Shown here: positions 34,303 through 43,324 of the stretch, piece by piece
Layout: each line of letters starts with the position of its first letter
Position numbering within the stretch: position 1 is the stretch's first letter
From: Christensenella intestinihominis
GTDB taxonomy: Bacteria > Bacillota > Clostridia > Christensenellales > Christensenellaceae
NCBI RefSeq assembly: GCF_001678845.1
Contig: NZ_MAIQ01000001.1
Coordinates: 504,151-568,150, forward strand
Direction of reading: 5' to 3'
Length of the DNA: 64,000 nucleotides
The notes under the pieces: model-generated
What the model saw: the letters and a program-made list of their open reading frames with translations, nothing else
Databases searched by the model: none
What the model was told of the DNA's origin: nothing
Translations under genes and position numbers: made by a program

Positions 34303-36302
34303 TCTATCTCCAAAATCCTGATGCTTTCCGGCGGGACTGTCGCCTGAACCAAACCTTCATTGACCGGATAAACCTCATCTGTCAGCCTGCATACCGCCCG
34401 TTCAAACTCGAATTCGCGTAAGGAGGACGTGTGCGCCGCAGGCATCAGTTCTTCGTGGGCGAACAGGTCTACAGCGATGTTATGCGGCTCTTTCCCCCGG
34501 TTTACAAGCGTCAGGTACATTCCGTCCTGTGCGAGGGTTCCGAAGGCATCCTTCCCGTCGATACAATAGCGCAGGACGCCGAGCACATCTTCTCCCTGCT
34601 CGTAAAATACGCAATTTCCCGTTTTGAGGGCGTCCGTATCGCGGCGCAGCAGCGCGAGCTTCTTATAATATTCCCGCATCTCCCGGTCGCGTTCCTTATA
34701 TGGCCCGCGGTTAAACGGATCGAGCAGTCCGTGCATTCCCGTTTCGTCGCCATAATAGATACACGGCATTCCCGGCAGCGCAAACTGGAGACCCGCGGCG
34801 ATTTTTTGCAACTTTGCCCCGCAGGCATCCTGTTCATCCGATACAATGAAGTGCGCCTGTTGCTCCCGCGTGAGGGAGTGTGGATCGATCCTGGTTCCAA
34901 GCACGGTGCGGATGCGCGCAATGTCGTGGCTCGAAAGCAGGTTCATCAGGCAATAGTACATATCCTTCGGATAGTTCTGGCTTTGCCCGACCAGGAATTG
35001 CTTAAGCTTCGCGGCGTTTTTTTTGCCCTGTAAAAAATCCGTCACCGCGGCGGCAAAGGGATAATTCATGACCGAATCAAGTCCGCGCCCCAGCGCATAG
35101 GTCCTGTGTTTTCCATAGCTTTGTTTGGTTGTCGCGTCTTCCCACACCTCGCCGAGCAGGAAATTATCCTGCGAAATATGCTTGATTTTCGCCCGCATCT
35201 TTTCAATCGTCTCGTCGGGCAGTTCGTCGGCAACATCCAGCCGGAAACCGTTTGCGCCGCGGGAAAGCCAAGTGGAAAGCACGCCCTGCTCCCCTTCAAT
35301 GACAAAATCCACCCATTCGGGCTGTGTTTCGTCTACCTCCGGCAATGTGGTGAAGCCCCACCAGCTTTGATACTGGTCCGGATATTCGGTAAATCGATAC
35401 CACTTGTAGTAGGGCGATTCCTGGCTTTGATATGCCCCCAGTGAATCATAGCGCCCATACTTATTGAAATATACGCTGTCGTCTCCCGTGTGGGAATATA
35501 CCCCGTCAAGGATAATGCGGATGCCGCGTTCCCGCGCCTCACGCATGAGGAGGGCAAAATCCTCTTCCGTCCCGAGGATCGGATCGACGCGCAGGTAATC
35601 GCCGGTGTTATAGCGGTGGTTGGACGCCGCCTCCACAATGGGGTTCAGGTACAGCGCCGTGACCCCCATATCGCGCAGGTCGTCGAGCGCACCGATGATT
35701 CCCGGCAGCGTACCGCCGTAATAGTCGCACGGTTCATAATGCTCCATACCTTCCGCCGCTTCATAGAGCACGGGCTCGTCCCACGATTCATGCACGAGGA
35801 TAGTCCTTCCGCGATCCCTATGGTAAGCGACGCCTTTTTCAAAGGTATCGCTGCCGTCCCGGGCGAAGCGGTCGGGAAATATCTGGTAAAGGTTTGCGCC
35901 CTTTGCCCACCCCGGCGTGGTAAACGCTTCGTCATATACGGTAAGCTGGAACGGCGGCGGCGGGTCCCAGTGGACCTCTCCTACGCCGCTTGTCTGCCCT
36001 GAATGCGCGCCGTAATAAATGCTGGTATCTTCATCCATCCGGATGCAAAACCAATACCACAGGACGCACGGCGTTTTAGGCGTTTCACATTCCGCCCACC
36101 AAACGCCGTTTTCGCCTTCCTGCATTTGGATATTCTCTTCCGCTCCATCCGTTACCAGCGTAAGATACATTTTTTTGAAATAGAGATCACGCACCGCAAG
36201 CGAAAGCCGCACGCGGGTTCCGGCGGGCACCGCGCCCATAGGGCTCCTGTATTCTTCCTTGGCGGAATCGTGCATCAATTGTTTTGAAAAATCAATCTGC
36301 AT
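34293..36302 (-). CDS. GH13 alpha-glucan hydrolase (neopullulanase/cyclomaltodextrinase-like)
   Basis: The 669-residue cytoplasmic enzyme (no signal peptide) has an N-terminal beta domain like CBM34 (about 1-115). The GH13 barrel follows: LYQIFPDRFARDGS, YYGGTLPGIIGALDDLRDMG, ALYLNPIVEAASNHRYNTGD, and conserved regions I (DGVYSHTGDDS), II (GFRLDVADE, nucleophile Asp), III (LLGEVWED, acid Glu) and IV (LLSSHDIAR). A beta domain ends it. It probably hydrolyses alpha-1,4 and some alpha-1,6 bonds in maltodextrins released from glycogen. It lies 13 bases after glgP, in the breakdown unit. Confidence 0.92.
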   Translation of the reverse strand: MQIDFSKQLMHDSAKEEYRSPMGAVPAGTRVRLSLAVRDLYFKKMYLTLVTDGAEENIQMQEGENGVWWAECETPKTPCVLWYWFCIRMDEDTSIYYGAHSGQTSGVGEVHWDPPPPFQLTVYDEAFTTPGWAKGANLYQIFPDRFARDGSDTFEKGVAYHRDRGRTILVHESWDEPVLYEAAEGMEHYEPCDYYGGTLPGIIGALDDLRDMGVTALYLNPIVEAASNHRYNTGDYLRVDPILGTEEDFALLMREARERGIRIILDGVYSHTGDDSVYFNKYGRYDSLGAYQSQESPYYKWYRFTEYPDQYQSWWGFTTLPEVDETQPEWVDFVIEGEQGVLSTWLSRGANGFRLDVADELPDETIEKMRAKIKHISQDNFLLGEVWEDATTKQSYGKHRTYALGRGLDSVMNYPFAAAVTDFLQGKKNAAKLKQFLVGQSQNYPKDMYYCLMNLLSSHDIARIRTVLGTRIDPHSLTREQQAHFIVSDEQDACGAKLQKIAAGLQFALPGMPCIYYGDETGMHGLLDPFNRGPYKERDREMREYYKKLALLRRDTDALKTGNCVFYEQGEDVLGVLRYCIDGKDAFGTLAQDGMYLTLVNRGKEPHNIAVDLFAHEELMPAAHTSSLREFEFERAVCRLTDEVYPVNEGLVQATVPPESIRILEIEWI

Positions 36303-36315
36303 TTTTATCCTCCGG

Positions 36316-38760
36316 TCAGGTCATTTCCCGCAAGTGCCAGATTTTATCGTTGTATTCATGTATCGTGCGGTCGGACGAAAAGACACCCGATTTTGCCGTA
36401 TTGGTCGCGGCCATGCGCTTCCACCGCGCTGCGTCCTGATAGGCGCTTACCGCGCGTTCATACCCCTGTGAATAGGAAGCAAAATCATACAGCAGGTAAT
36501 ATTTATCCGCACGGTCCATATCGCCGAAAAGCAGCGAATGGTAAAGGTCGGAAAACTGCCTGTCGTTCGCAACGGGAAGCGTCCCGTCGATCAGGCGGTT
36601 GAGCGCCTGGCGGAGGTCTGTGTTCTGTTCGTAATATTCGCCCGGCTTATACGTTCCGTAACGCTCCATCCTGCTGATCTCACGTTCCGTCGCGCCGAAG
36701 ATAAAAATGTTATCTTCCCCGACCGCCTCATAAATCTCCACGTTCGCGCCGTCCATTGTTCCAAGCGTCACCGCGCCGTTCATCATAAACTTCATATTGC
36801 CCGTGCCGGATGCCTCAAGGCCGGCGGTCGAAATCTGTTCGCTGATATCCGCCGCCGGGATCATGATTTCCGCCTCGGACACGCTGTAGTTTTCAATAAA
36901 CACAACCTGCAGCACACCCTTTGTGTCGGGATCATTGTTTACGAGGTCCGCCACCGCGAGGATCAGGCGGATAATATTTTTGGCCCTTGCATACCCTGGC
37001 GAGGCCTTTGCCGCAAAAATAAACGTACACGGCTCGATCCGTATCGAGGGATTCTCTTTTTTCAGGTTATAAAGATGCAGGATATGAAGCACCTTTAAAA
37101 GCTGCCGCTTATATTCGTGCAGCCGTTTGGCATGCACGTCAAAAATCGTATTTTCATTGATTTCGATGCCCTGCGTCTTTTTGAGGTGATCGCGCAGCCT
37201 GATTTTATTCCGGTGCTTGACCTCCATGAAGTCATCGAGGAACGCCGGGTCGTCGAGCAGGTCTGCCACCCGGTCAAGCTCTTTATAATCCTTCAAAAAG
37301 CCGTCGCCAATGTGGTCCGCCAGCAGCCGTGTAAGCGGCTGGTTGGCCTTGGCAAGCCAGCGCCTGTGCGTAATGCCGTTTGTGATGCCGAGGAACTTAT
37401 CCGGGAACACCACATAAAAATCCCGGAAGGTACGCGACTTGATGATTTCCCCATGCAGCTTGGAAACGCCGTTTACCTTATGGCATACCGCAATGCACAG
37501 GTTTGCCATACGTATTTCCTTATAGGCGATGATTGACATTTTACTGATTTTATCCCACTCGCCCGGATAAACCTCCCAAAGCTGGCTGCAGAATTTATCG
37601 TTGATGACTTTGATAATTTCATAAATCCGCGGGAGCAGCTCTTTAAACATATCTTCTTCCCAGCGCTCAAGCGCTTCGGACATGATCGTATGGTTGGTAT
37701 AGTTGAACATCCTGCCGCAAATGTCGAACGCTTCCTCCCATCCCATGCCTTCTTCATCCATCAGGATACGCATCAGTTCGGGAATCGCGAGCGTTGGATG
37801 CGTGTCGTTGATCTGCACCGTGAAATAATTGGGCAGCGTATGCAGGTCGCCGTAATTTTCCTTATGCTTTTTCACCATATGCTGCATGGTCGCGGACGTA
37901 AAGAAATAAAACTGCTTCAAACGCAGCTGCCGCCCCTGCTCGTGGTTATCCTCCGGGTACAGCACCTTTGAAATTACCTCCGCGAGTTCCCGCTCCTGCA
38001 TGGCGCGGGCATAATCCCCCCGGTTGAAATAGTGCATATCAAGACCTGTTTTCGCTTTTGCACTCCACAACCGCAGGGTTGCGGGCATCTTGCTCATGTA
38101 CCCGATGACCGGATAATCGTACGGAATTGCAAGCACGCTGTAATAATTTTTATGGTTGATTTTCAGCCCCTGGTCTGTCCAGACTTCTTCAAGCTCTCCG
38201 CCGTAACGGACCTCCACCTGTTCTTCCGGGCGCGGAATTTCCCACACGTTGCCCGCTTCCAGCCAGTTATCGTCCACTTCCACCTGTTCGCCGTCAAGGA
38301 TGCGCTGGCGGAATAACCCGAATTCATAGCGGATGCTGCAACCGGTTACGGGCAGGTCGAGCGTGGAAAGGGAGTCAAGGAAGCATGCGGCAAGGCGTCC
38401 GAGCCCGCCGTTTCCAAGGCCTGCATCCCGCTCCTGCTCTTCGATATCGTCGAGGCTGATGCCCATATCGGAAAGCACCTCCTGATAATCCTTCAGGAGA
38501 TGGAGATTTATCATATTGTTTACAAGCGCGCGGCCCATCAGGAATTCCGCGGATAAATAGTAAAGGCGTTTTAAACCCTGGTTTAAAACCTGCTTATTTG
38601 CGTCCGTCCATTTTTCTACAATTACGTCCCGAATGGAGAGGGCGCAGGATTTATAAATCTGATCCTTGGTTGCCTCTTCGAGTGTCTTTCCGAAATGCCG
38701 TTTCAGCTTTCCAAGGATTTGATCTTTAATTTCTTCTTTTTTCGCGATATTATCGGCCAT
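36316..38760 (-). CDS. glgP: Glycogen/maltodextrin phosphorylase
   Basis: The 814-residue GT35 enzyme shows LYYLSAEFLMGRALVNNMIN, DAGLGNGGLGRLAACFLDSL, IRYEFGLFRQ, VQINDTHPTLAIPELMRIL, ITNGITHRRWLAKANQPL, KRLHEYKRQLLKVLHILHLY, FIFAAKASPGYARAKNIIRL and the PLP-binding lysine segment STAGLEASGTGNMKFMMNG. It releases glucose 1-phosphate from glycogen ends in the cytoplasm. A TATAAT-like box lies near 38800 on the minus strand. It leads the unit glgP, GH13, HAD. Synthesis genes lie separately at 43.3-51.9 kb. Confidence 0.97.
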   Translation of the reverse strand: MADNIAKKEEIKDQILGKLKRHFGKTLEEATKDQIYKSCALSIRDVIVEKWTDANKQVLNQGLKRLYYLSAEFLMGRALVNNMINLHLLKDYQEVLSDMGISLDDIEEQERDAGLGNGGLGRLAACFLDSLSTLDLPVTGCSIRYEFGLFRQRILDGEQVEVDDNWLEAGNVWEIPRPEEQVEVRYGGELEEVWTDQGLKINHKNYYSVLAIPYDYPVIGYMSKMPATLRLWSAKAKTGLDMHYFNRGDYARAMQERELAEVISKVLYPEDNHEQGRQLRLKQFYFFTSATMQHMVKKHKENYGDLHTLPNYFTVQINDTHPTLAIPELMRILMDEEGMGWEEAFDICGRMFNYTNHTIMSEALERWEEDMFKELLPRIYEIIKVINDKFCSQLWEVYPGEWDKISKMSIIAYKEIRMANLCIAVCHKVNGVSKLHGEIIKSRTFRDFYVVFPDKFLGITNGITHRRWLAKANQPLTRLLADHIGDGFLKDYKELDRVADLLDDPAFLDDFMEVKHRNKIRLRDHLKKTQGIEINENTIFDVHAKRLHEYKRQLLKVLHILHLYNLKKENPSIRIEPCTFIFAAKASPGYARAKNIIRLILAVADLVNNDPDTKGVLQVVFIENYSVSEAEIMIPAADISEQISTAGLEASGTGNMKFMMNGAVTLGTMDGANVEIYEAVGEDNIFIFGATEREISRMERYGTYKPGEYYEQNTDLRQALNRLIDGTLPVANDRQFSDLYHSLLFGDMDRADKYYLLYDFASYSQGYERAVSAYQDAARWKRMAATNTAKSGVFSSDRTIHEYNDKIWHLREMT

Positions 38761-38861
38761 TGCATGAACCTCCTGTTTGCCCGATTTTCGGCTATATGCC
38801 TATTATATCATATCCCCGCCGCACTTTTGCGCTTATTCATAAGAATTTTACTTGACGCCAT

Positions 38862-38896
38862 AAAAAAACTGCCGCACAAAAATGTACGGCAGTTTT
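38862..38896 (-). terminator. Terminator of the rod/VanW/PRC operon
   Basis: AAAACTGCCG/CGGCAGTTTT (38865-38896) forms a hairpin. On the minus strand it is followed by further T residues, and it lies just past the PRC-barrel gene. Confidence 0.85.
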
Positions 38897-38908
38897 GGAT
38901 TGCTTTAC

Positions 38909-39652
38909 TTATTCAACGCTGAGCGTAAGATCGAGAAGCTTGCCTGCGGCATTCGCTTTGGCAAATACCTCTTCCGTGATTTCCGTCCCCTGCGCGACAA
39001 GGATTGCCCCGTCATCGTCCAGGACGTCTGTCACAACCGTGCGGCCAATCAGGAAATCGTGCTGTTCCCGCTCTACTGCGGAAGGCTGGTTTACTTCTTC
39101 CGCCTGCACCTCCGGCTCTACAGCCGCCTCGTCCGCCGTTTCCTCTTCTGCGGGTTCCTCTGCGGCTATGGATTCCTCTTCCGCTGCGGCCTCGTCTGCG
39201 CCTATTTCATCTACGAATACAAGCTCCCGCGAAAGGGAAGCAATTTTATCTCCCGATATTTCGATTCCGTTTTCAAGGAAAATCATGACAATATCGCCCG
39301 TTTTTTCATCGAAAGCAAAGTCTGCGACAGACCCCAGCGCATCGCCGCCGCACGAGACCACATTCGCATCAAGTATGAAAAAACCGTTGTCCCCCATATC
39401 CTTCGTATCTTTTGACTGGAACAATTTTTCGCTGTTTGTAATTGTAGAGGTAACAATATAATCGTTACCGATTCCCTTTACCTTTGAAACCGGGAGCGCG
39501 GAATAACCGAAATATCCCTGGGAGCCCTGGAATACGATATAACGCACTTTCTTCTCGGCAGCGTCAATGATAAAATCGGATGCGTTGCCAAGCTCCGTTC
39601 CTTCCCTGACCCCAATGAGAGGTAATCCGATCACCTGCGATGATTTCTTCAT
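38909..39652 (-). CDS. PRC-barrel domain protein with acidic linker
   Basis: The 247-residue protein has two PRC-barrel-like units: about 5-75 (SQVIGLPLIGVREGTELGNA, YIVFQGSQGYFGYSALPVS) and about 88-150 (ANVVSCGGDALGSVADFAFD, GDIVMIFLENGIEISGDKI). A strongly acidic linker (about 153-200, rich in E, A and D) and a small C-terminal domain (about 203-247, VLDDDGAILVAQGTEITEEV) follow. No membrane segment is present, so it is cytoplasmic. PRC barrels bind partners in RNA processing, photosynthesis and division. The role here is unknown. It is the last gene of an operon with the rod protein and VanW. AAGGAGG precedes the ATG by 10 bases. Confidence 0.85.
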   Translation of the reverse strand: MKKSSQVIGLPLIGVREGTELGNASDFIIDAAEKKVRYIVFQGSQGYFGYSALPVSKVKGIGNDYIVTSTITNSEKLFQSKDTKDMGDNGFFILDANVVSCGGDALGSVADFAFDEKTGDIVMIFLENGIEISGDKIASLSRELVFVDEIGADEAAAEEESIAAEEPAEEETADEAAVEPEVQAEEVNQPSAVEREQHDFLIGRTVVTDVLDDDGAILVAQGTEITEEVFAKANAAGKLLDLTLSVE

Positions 39653-39690
39653 TTGCTTTTTTCCTCCTTAAAAACAGAACAACGTTTTGA

Positions 39691-41076
39691 TCATTTCGCT
39701 TTTGCGTTGGAACCTTCCAGTATCACGCCCTGTATTTCATGAAAGTAATCGTCTGAAATAAGCTCACTTTTAATCAATTTATCGTTCTCATAATAATCAC
39801 GATAAGCTTTCACTTTATAGCTCTTACGCGCGGTTACTTTCACCTGGCGCTCCCCGTTGGGAAGGTCGTCCGTATAAATGATATCCGGCTTGGGCGGATC
39901 AATCTCTTCCAGCATTTCTGTCCTTATCTCTAATTCTATCCCTTCTGGGAGCGGTTGTCCATATATTTTTACCACACATTCGCCGGACACCAGTTCCGCC
40001 GAAATGTAAATGGGCCATTCCGAAGTGTTTTTAATTTTCAGGTCTTTATCGTCCCAATTGAGCGTCGCATCGAGACCGATTGGCAAATAGGTGGACGGCC
40101 ATGTGTGATGGACCCGTTCCACAATCTCCATATTCGCCTTGAGCGCGGCGTTATAAAGCGTTCCCGAAAGCTGGCAGATTCCCCCGCCCATATCGTCCAC
40201 AAGCTTTGTGCCATCCATGATTGCGGGCGCGCTTTTAAAGCCCTTTTCGGCAGTACGCTCTCCGACAAGGTCGTTGATGGACAGCGTCTGGCCCGGGTCA
40301 AGCTTCAGGCCGTCCACCGCCTCGCACATCAGCCTGATGTTGGTGTTCCGGTTTTCGTTTGCCGTTATTTTCGTGTTGCATGAGCCGATCAGCGCCGTAT
40401 TTTCTTTCAGTTCGTCTGTGGAGACCTCCGGCAGGACAACTTTTCCGAGCACGCTGATGTCTGAAAAATCTTCCTCCGCAATTTTCTGCTTCAGCTGTTC
40501 ATATAAGGACTCCGCATCAATTTTGCGGCCGTTTTCGCTCTGCGTATAAATGAATTTATCCGCATGCTTATCAAATTTTGCGGTTGCCTCCTTTGCGCGA
40601 AGCTGCGTATCGTCCGAGTACTTTTTTACCGTATTGTGAAGCTTGGTATCATCCAGCTCAAGCTGAATAGAAAAATCCTTTCCCTCTGTCATTTCGATGA
40701 TATCGTCATACTTTTGGTCGAGCGGCTTAGCCTGCGCGCCCTCTGTAAAGGCATTTTTCAGGATGCTGTCAAGATTGGTCGAAATTCCGAGTTCTTCCGC
40801 ATCCATTGTTGTCTTTTGGTCGTCGTAGCTCACGGTAATCCGTGCGTCCATGAGCAATTCCTCTTCCCTGCTGCGAAGCGCATTTTTCGCTTCATCGTAG
40901 GTCATGCCGCCAATTACAATTCCATCCACGGATACGCCGTCATAAAAAGTATTGACATGGATTGCCTGGTAAATACCAATTCCCGCCGCCGCGACAACCA
41001 TCGCAAGCGCGGTAACCAAAATCACGACGAAGCTGACTATTTTGTTTTTTAACGTATATTCCTGCCTTCTTGCCAT
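39691..41076 (-). CDS. VanW-family envelope protein with G5-like tail
   Basis: The 461-residue protein has an N-terminal membrane anchor (about 10-36) and an extracytoplasmic part. This holds peptidoglycan-binding-4-like repeats (about 40-230: VSVDGIVIGGMTYDEAKNAL, ELGISTNLDSILKNAF), the VanW domain (about 235-370: LDPGQTLSINDLVGERTAEK, GFKSAPAIMDGTKL, GGGICQLSGTLYNAALKAN), and a G5-like C-terminus. VanW proteins are common in Bacillota; the biochemical function is not established. It is coupled 16 bases after the RLAEEA rod gene and 38 bases before the PRC-barrel gene. I infer a shared envelope role. Confidence 0.92.
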   Translation of the reverse strand: MARRQEYTLKNKIVSFVVILVTALAMVVAAAGIGIYQAIHVNTFYDGVSVDGIVIGGMTYDEAKNALRSREEELLMDARITVSYDDQKTTMDAEELGISTNLDSILKNAFTEGAQAKPLDQKYDDIIEMTEGKDFSIQLELDDTKLHNTVKKYSDDTQLRAKEATAKFDKHADKFIYTQSENGRKIDAESLYEQLKQKIAEEDFSDISVLGKVVLPEVSTDELKENTALIGSCNTKITANENRNTNIRLMCEAVDGLKLDPGQTLSINDLVGERTAEKGFKSAPAIMDGTKLVDDMGGGICQLSGTLYNAALKANMEIVERVHHTWPSTYLPIGLDATLNWDDKDLKIKNTSEWPIYISAELVSGECVVKIYGQPLPEGIELEIRTEMLEEIDPPKPDIIYTDDLPNGERQVKVTARKSYKVKAYRDYYENDKLIKSELISDDYFHEIQGVILEGSNAKAK

Positions 41077-41092
41077 AGTCCCTTATCTTTCC

Positions 41093-43162
41093 CTACTTCA
41101 TTGCCCTTTTCAGCATAGTCATCAGCATCTTCGCCCGTTGCTGTTCCTCGTAGGTAAGCAAATAATTCCCACGAAGGATATCCAGCGATTTTTTCAGCGC
41201 AGGTTCATATTCCCGCGCGCGTGCAAGGCATTCCATTGTTTCTATATCAAAACGCTTTTGCTCCCCGATATCGTCCGTATCGGCCCTGCATCTTTCAAAC
41301 AGCTGCGCGGCGAGCATCCATTTCCCGGCCTTCTTGAATTCGTATGCCCGCTCCTTTGCAAGCGTCTTTTTATCCATGAACTTTGCAAGCTTCGCTTCCT
41401 CGGCCAGTCGCGCCTCTTCGGCTAAACGTGCCTCTTCGGCTAAACGTGCTTCTTCGGCCAAACGCGCTTCTTCGGCCAGCCGTGCCTCTTCGGCCAAACG
41501 TGCCTCTTCAGCCAAACGTGCTTCTTCAGCCAAACGTGCTTCTTCGGCCAGTCGTGCCTCTTCGGCCAAACGCGCTTCTTCGGCCAGTCGCGCTTCTTCG
41601 GCCAGTCGCGCTTCCTCGGCCAAACGTGCCTCTTCAGCCAAACGTGCTTCTTCGGCCAGTCGTGCCTCTTCGGCCAAACGTGCCTCTTCGGCCAAACGCG
41701 CTTCTTCGGCCAAACGCGCTTCCTCGGCCAGTCGCGCCTCTTCGGCCAGGCGTGCCTCTTCGGCTAAACGTGCTTCTTCAGCCAGTCGTGCTTCTTCAGC
41801 CAGTCGCGCTTCCTCGGCCAGTCGGGCTTCTTCAGCCAAGCGCGCTTCTTCGGCCAAACGTGCTTCCTCAGCCAAACGTGCCTCTTCGGCCAAACGCGCT
41901 TCCTCGGCCAAACGCGCTTCCTCGGCCAGTCGCGCCTCTTCGGCCAGGCGTTCTTCTTCCAAGCGTGCTTCTTCAGCTAAGCGTGCCTCTTCAGCCAGAC
42001 GTGCTTCTTCGGCCAAACGTGCTTCCTCAGCCAAGCGTGCTTCTTCGGCCAGTCGTGCCTCTTCTGCTAAACGTGCCTCTTCAGCCAGACGTGCTTCCTC
42101 GGCCAAACGCGCTTCTTCCGCCAGACGTTCCTCTTCGGCCAAACGTGCTTCTTCAGCCAAACGTGCTTCTTCAGCCAGTCGCGCTTCTTCAGCCAGTCGC
42201 GCTTCTTCGACCAAGCGTGCTTCTTCAGCCAGTCGTTCTTCTTCCAAGCGCGCTTCTTCGGCTAAGCGTGCTTCCTCAGCTAAGCGTGCCTCTTCGGCCA
42301 AACGCGCTTCCTCGGCCAAACGGGCTTCCTCGGCCAGTCGTTCTTCTTCCAAGCGCGCTTCTTCCGCTAAACGGGCTTCTTCCGCCAGGCGGACTTCCTC
42401 AGCCAAGCGCTCTTCTTCCAAAATGATCTCTTCATCATCTTTATCAGTATAAGACGCAGCTTCATCATCCCTTAATACAGTAAAGGGCTCTTCTTCCTCC
42501 GCCTCCGGTACTTCGTTGGTATCTTCCTCCAGAACCGCAAAAATTTCCTCCGGTTCTTCGGGCATTGCTTCGTTCGCCGGTTCCGGATTCAACTCAGGTT
42601 CTTCCGGCACCGTATAATCATCCACATGGATCGCTTCGTCCATGACAACCTCTTCAGGTTGCTGCTCCAGCTCCTGCGCAATTTCTGTGATCGCTTCCTG
42701 CCCACTGCGGTTCAAGCCGGATTGAAAAGCAGTTTTCTCTTCGCCGGCAAACGATTCCGCGGACGCCGTTTTTTTTGAGGGCCGAACCCTGCCCGCCGCA
42801 CGCACGGTTTTTTTCTTTTTTGGCCGCTCGGATTTTTCGGGCTTTTCGGGCCCGGGAAATGCCGTATCTATGCTTCGCAGGCGTTCCGCCGCGCGCTTTC
42901 CCTGAACCTTTTCCGCCAAAGTGGCTACGATAAAGTTCGTTAAGAAATAAATGCCGACCAGGGCAGCGATGCCGACGGCGGCAATAATTAGAAGCGTATA
43001 GAAATTCGGGAATTTAAGAATATTAAAAAATAAAAAAAGTGCAAAAACGCACCCAATCAGTATCGTTACAATCAGGCCGACACGGTATTGAGGCGCTTTT
43101 CTGCTAAACATCAAAGAAGCTACAATTCCTAGAATTGCAATAGCAATAACGATGGCAAACAA
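41093..43162 (-). CDS. Membrane-anchored RLAEEA-repeat rod protein
   Basis: The frame opens at a TTG (43162), 7 bases after AAGGAG. The 689-residue protein has three membrane helices (about 1-19, 28-49, 55-80). A mixed basic then acidic linker (about 85-240) leads into about 57 copies of the hexapeptide RLAEEA (about 240-592), with some RLEEE pentapeptides. A helical, TPR-like C-terminal domain (about 592-689: ERAYEFKKAGKWMLAAQLFE, EYEPALKKSLDIL) ends it. Basic residues after helices 1 and 3 put the long tail in the cytoplasm. R to E contacts at i+3 and i+4 favour a single stable helix, about 50 nm long. No homologue is known to me. First gene of the VanW/PRC operon. Confidence 0.8.
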   Translation of the reverse strand: MFAIVIAIAILGIVASLMFSRKAPQYRVGLIVTILIGCVFALFLFFNILKFPNFYTLLIIAAVGIAALVGIYFLTNFIVATLAEKVQGKRAAERLRSIDTAFPGPEKPEKSERPKKKKTVRAAGRVRPSKKTASAESFAGEEKTAFQSGLNRSGQEAITEIAQELEQQPEEVVMDEAIHVDDYTVPEEPELNPEPANEAMPEEPEEIFAVLEEDTNEVPEAEEEEPFTVLRDDEAASYTDKDDEEIILEEERLAEEVRLAEEARLAEEARLEEERLAEEARLAEEARLAEEARLAEEARLAEEARLEEERLAEEARLVEEARLAEEARLAEEARLAEEARLAEEERLAEEARLAEEARLAEEARLAEEARLAEEARLAEEARLAEEARLAEEARLAEEARLEEERLAEEARLAEEARLAEEARLAEEARLAEEARLAEEARLAEEARLAEEARLAEEARLAEEARLAEEARLAEEARLAEEARLAEEARLAEEARLAEEARLAEEARLAEEARLAEEARLAEEARLAEEARLAEEARLAEEARLAEEARLAEEARLAEEARLAEEARLAEEARLAEEARLAEEARLAEEAKLAKFMDKKTLAKERAYEFKKAGKWMLAAQLFERCRADTDDIGEQKRFDIETMECLARAREYEPALKKSLDILRGNYLLTYEEQQRAKMLMTMLKRAMK
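41390..42420 (-). repeat. 18-base coding minisatellite (RLAEEA array)
   Basis: About 57 tandem copies of an 18-base unit of the form GCTTCTTCGGCCAAACGC on the plus strand, differing at third-codon positions (CGC/CGT, GCC/GCT/TCA, AAA/AGT). A 15-base variant (TCTTCTTCCAAGCGC) near 41949, 42233 and 42344 gives RLEEE. The synonymous differences between copies show selection for the peptide, and the array is a likely site of length change by recombination or slippage. Confidence 0.97.
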
Positions 43163-43235
43163 TCCGCTTCTCCTTTTCCTTTATCCAAACAATTAAATCT
43201 ACTATCAATTAAGTATAAGTTAGGATCACTCATAA

Positions 43236-43264
43236 ATTGTAGTAGAAAATTTTCGTTTCGTCAA
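43236..43264 (-). promoter_or_regulatory. Promoter of the rod/VanW/PRC operon
   Basis: TTGACG (43264-43259), a 17-base spacer and TACAAT (43241-43236), upstream of the TTG start at 43162. The operon therefore has its own promoter within a long run of minus-strand genes. Confidence 0.65.
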
Positions 43265-43324
43265 CAGCAAAGAGGAAACAAGCACACGGAAGCACACGTT
43301 ATCCGTTATATTTTTTATACCGCA

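Noticed and set aside
41334..42452. Long open frames on the plus strand across the repeat array (Ser/Ala/Arg-rich and Leu/Pro-rich)
   Set aside because: They exist only because an 18-base repeat stays open in several frames. They lack ribosome binding sites and ordinary protein composition. The minus-strand gene has a start site, promoter, membrane helices and a conserved-looking C-terminus.
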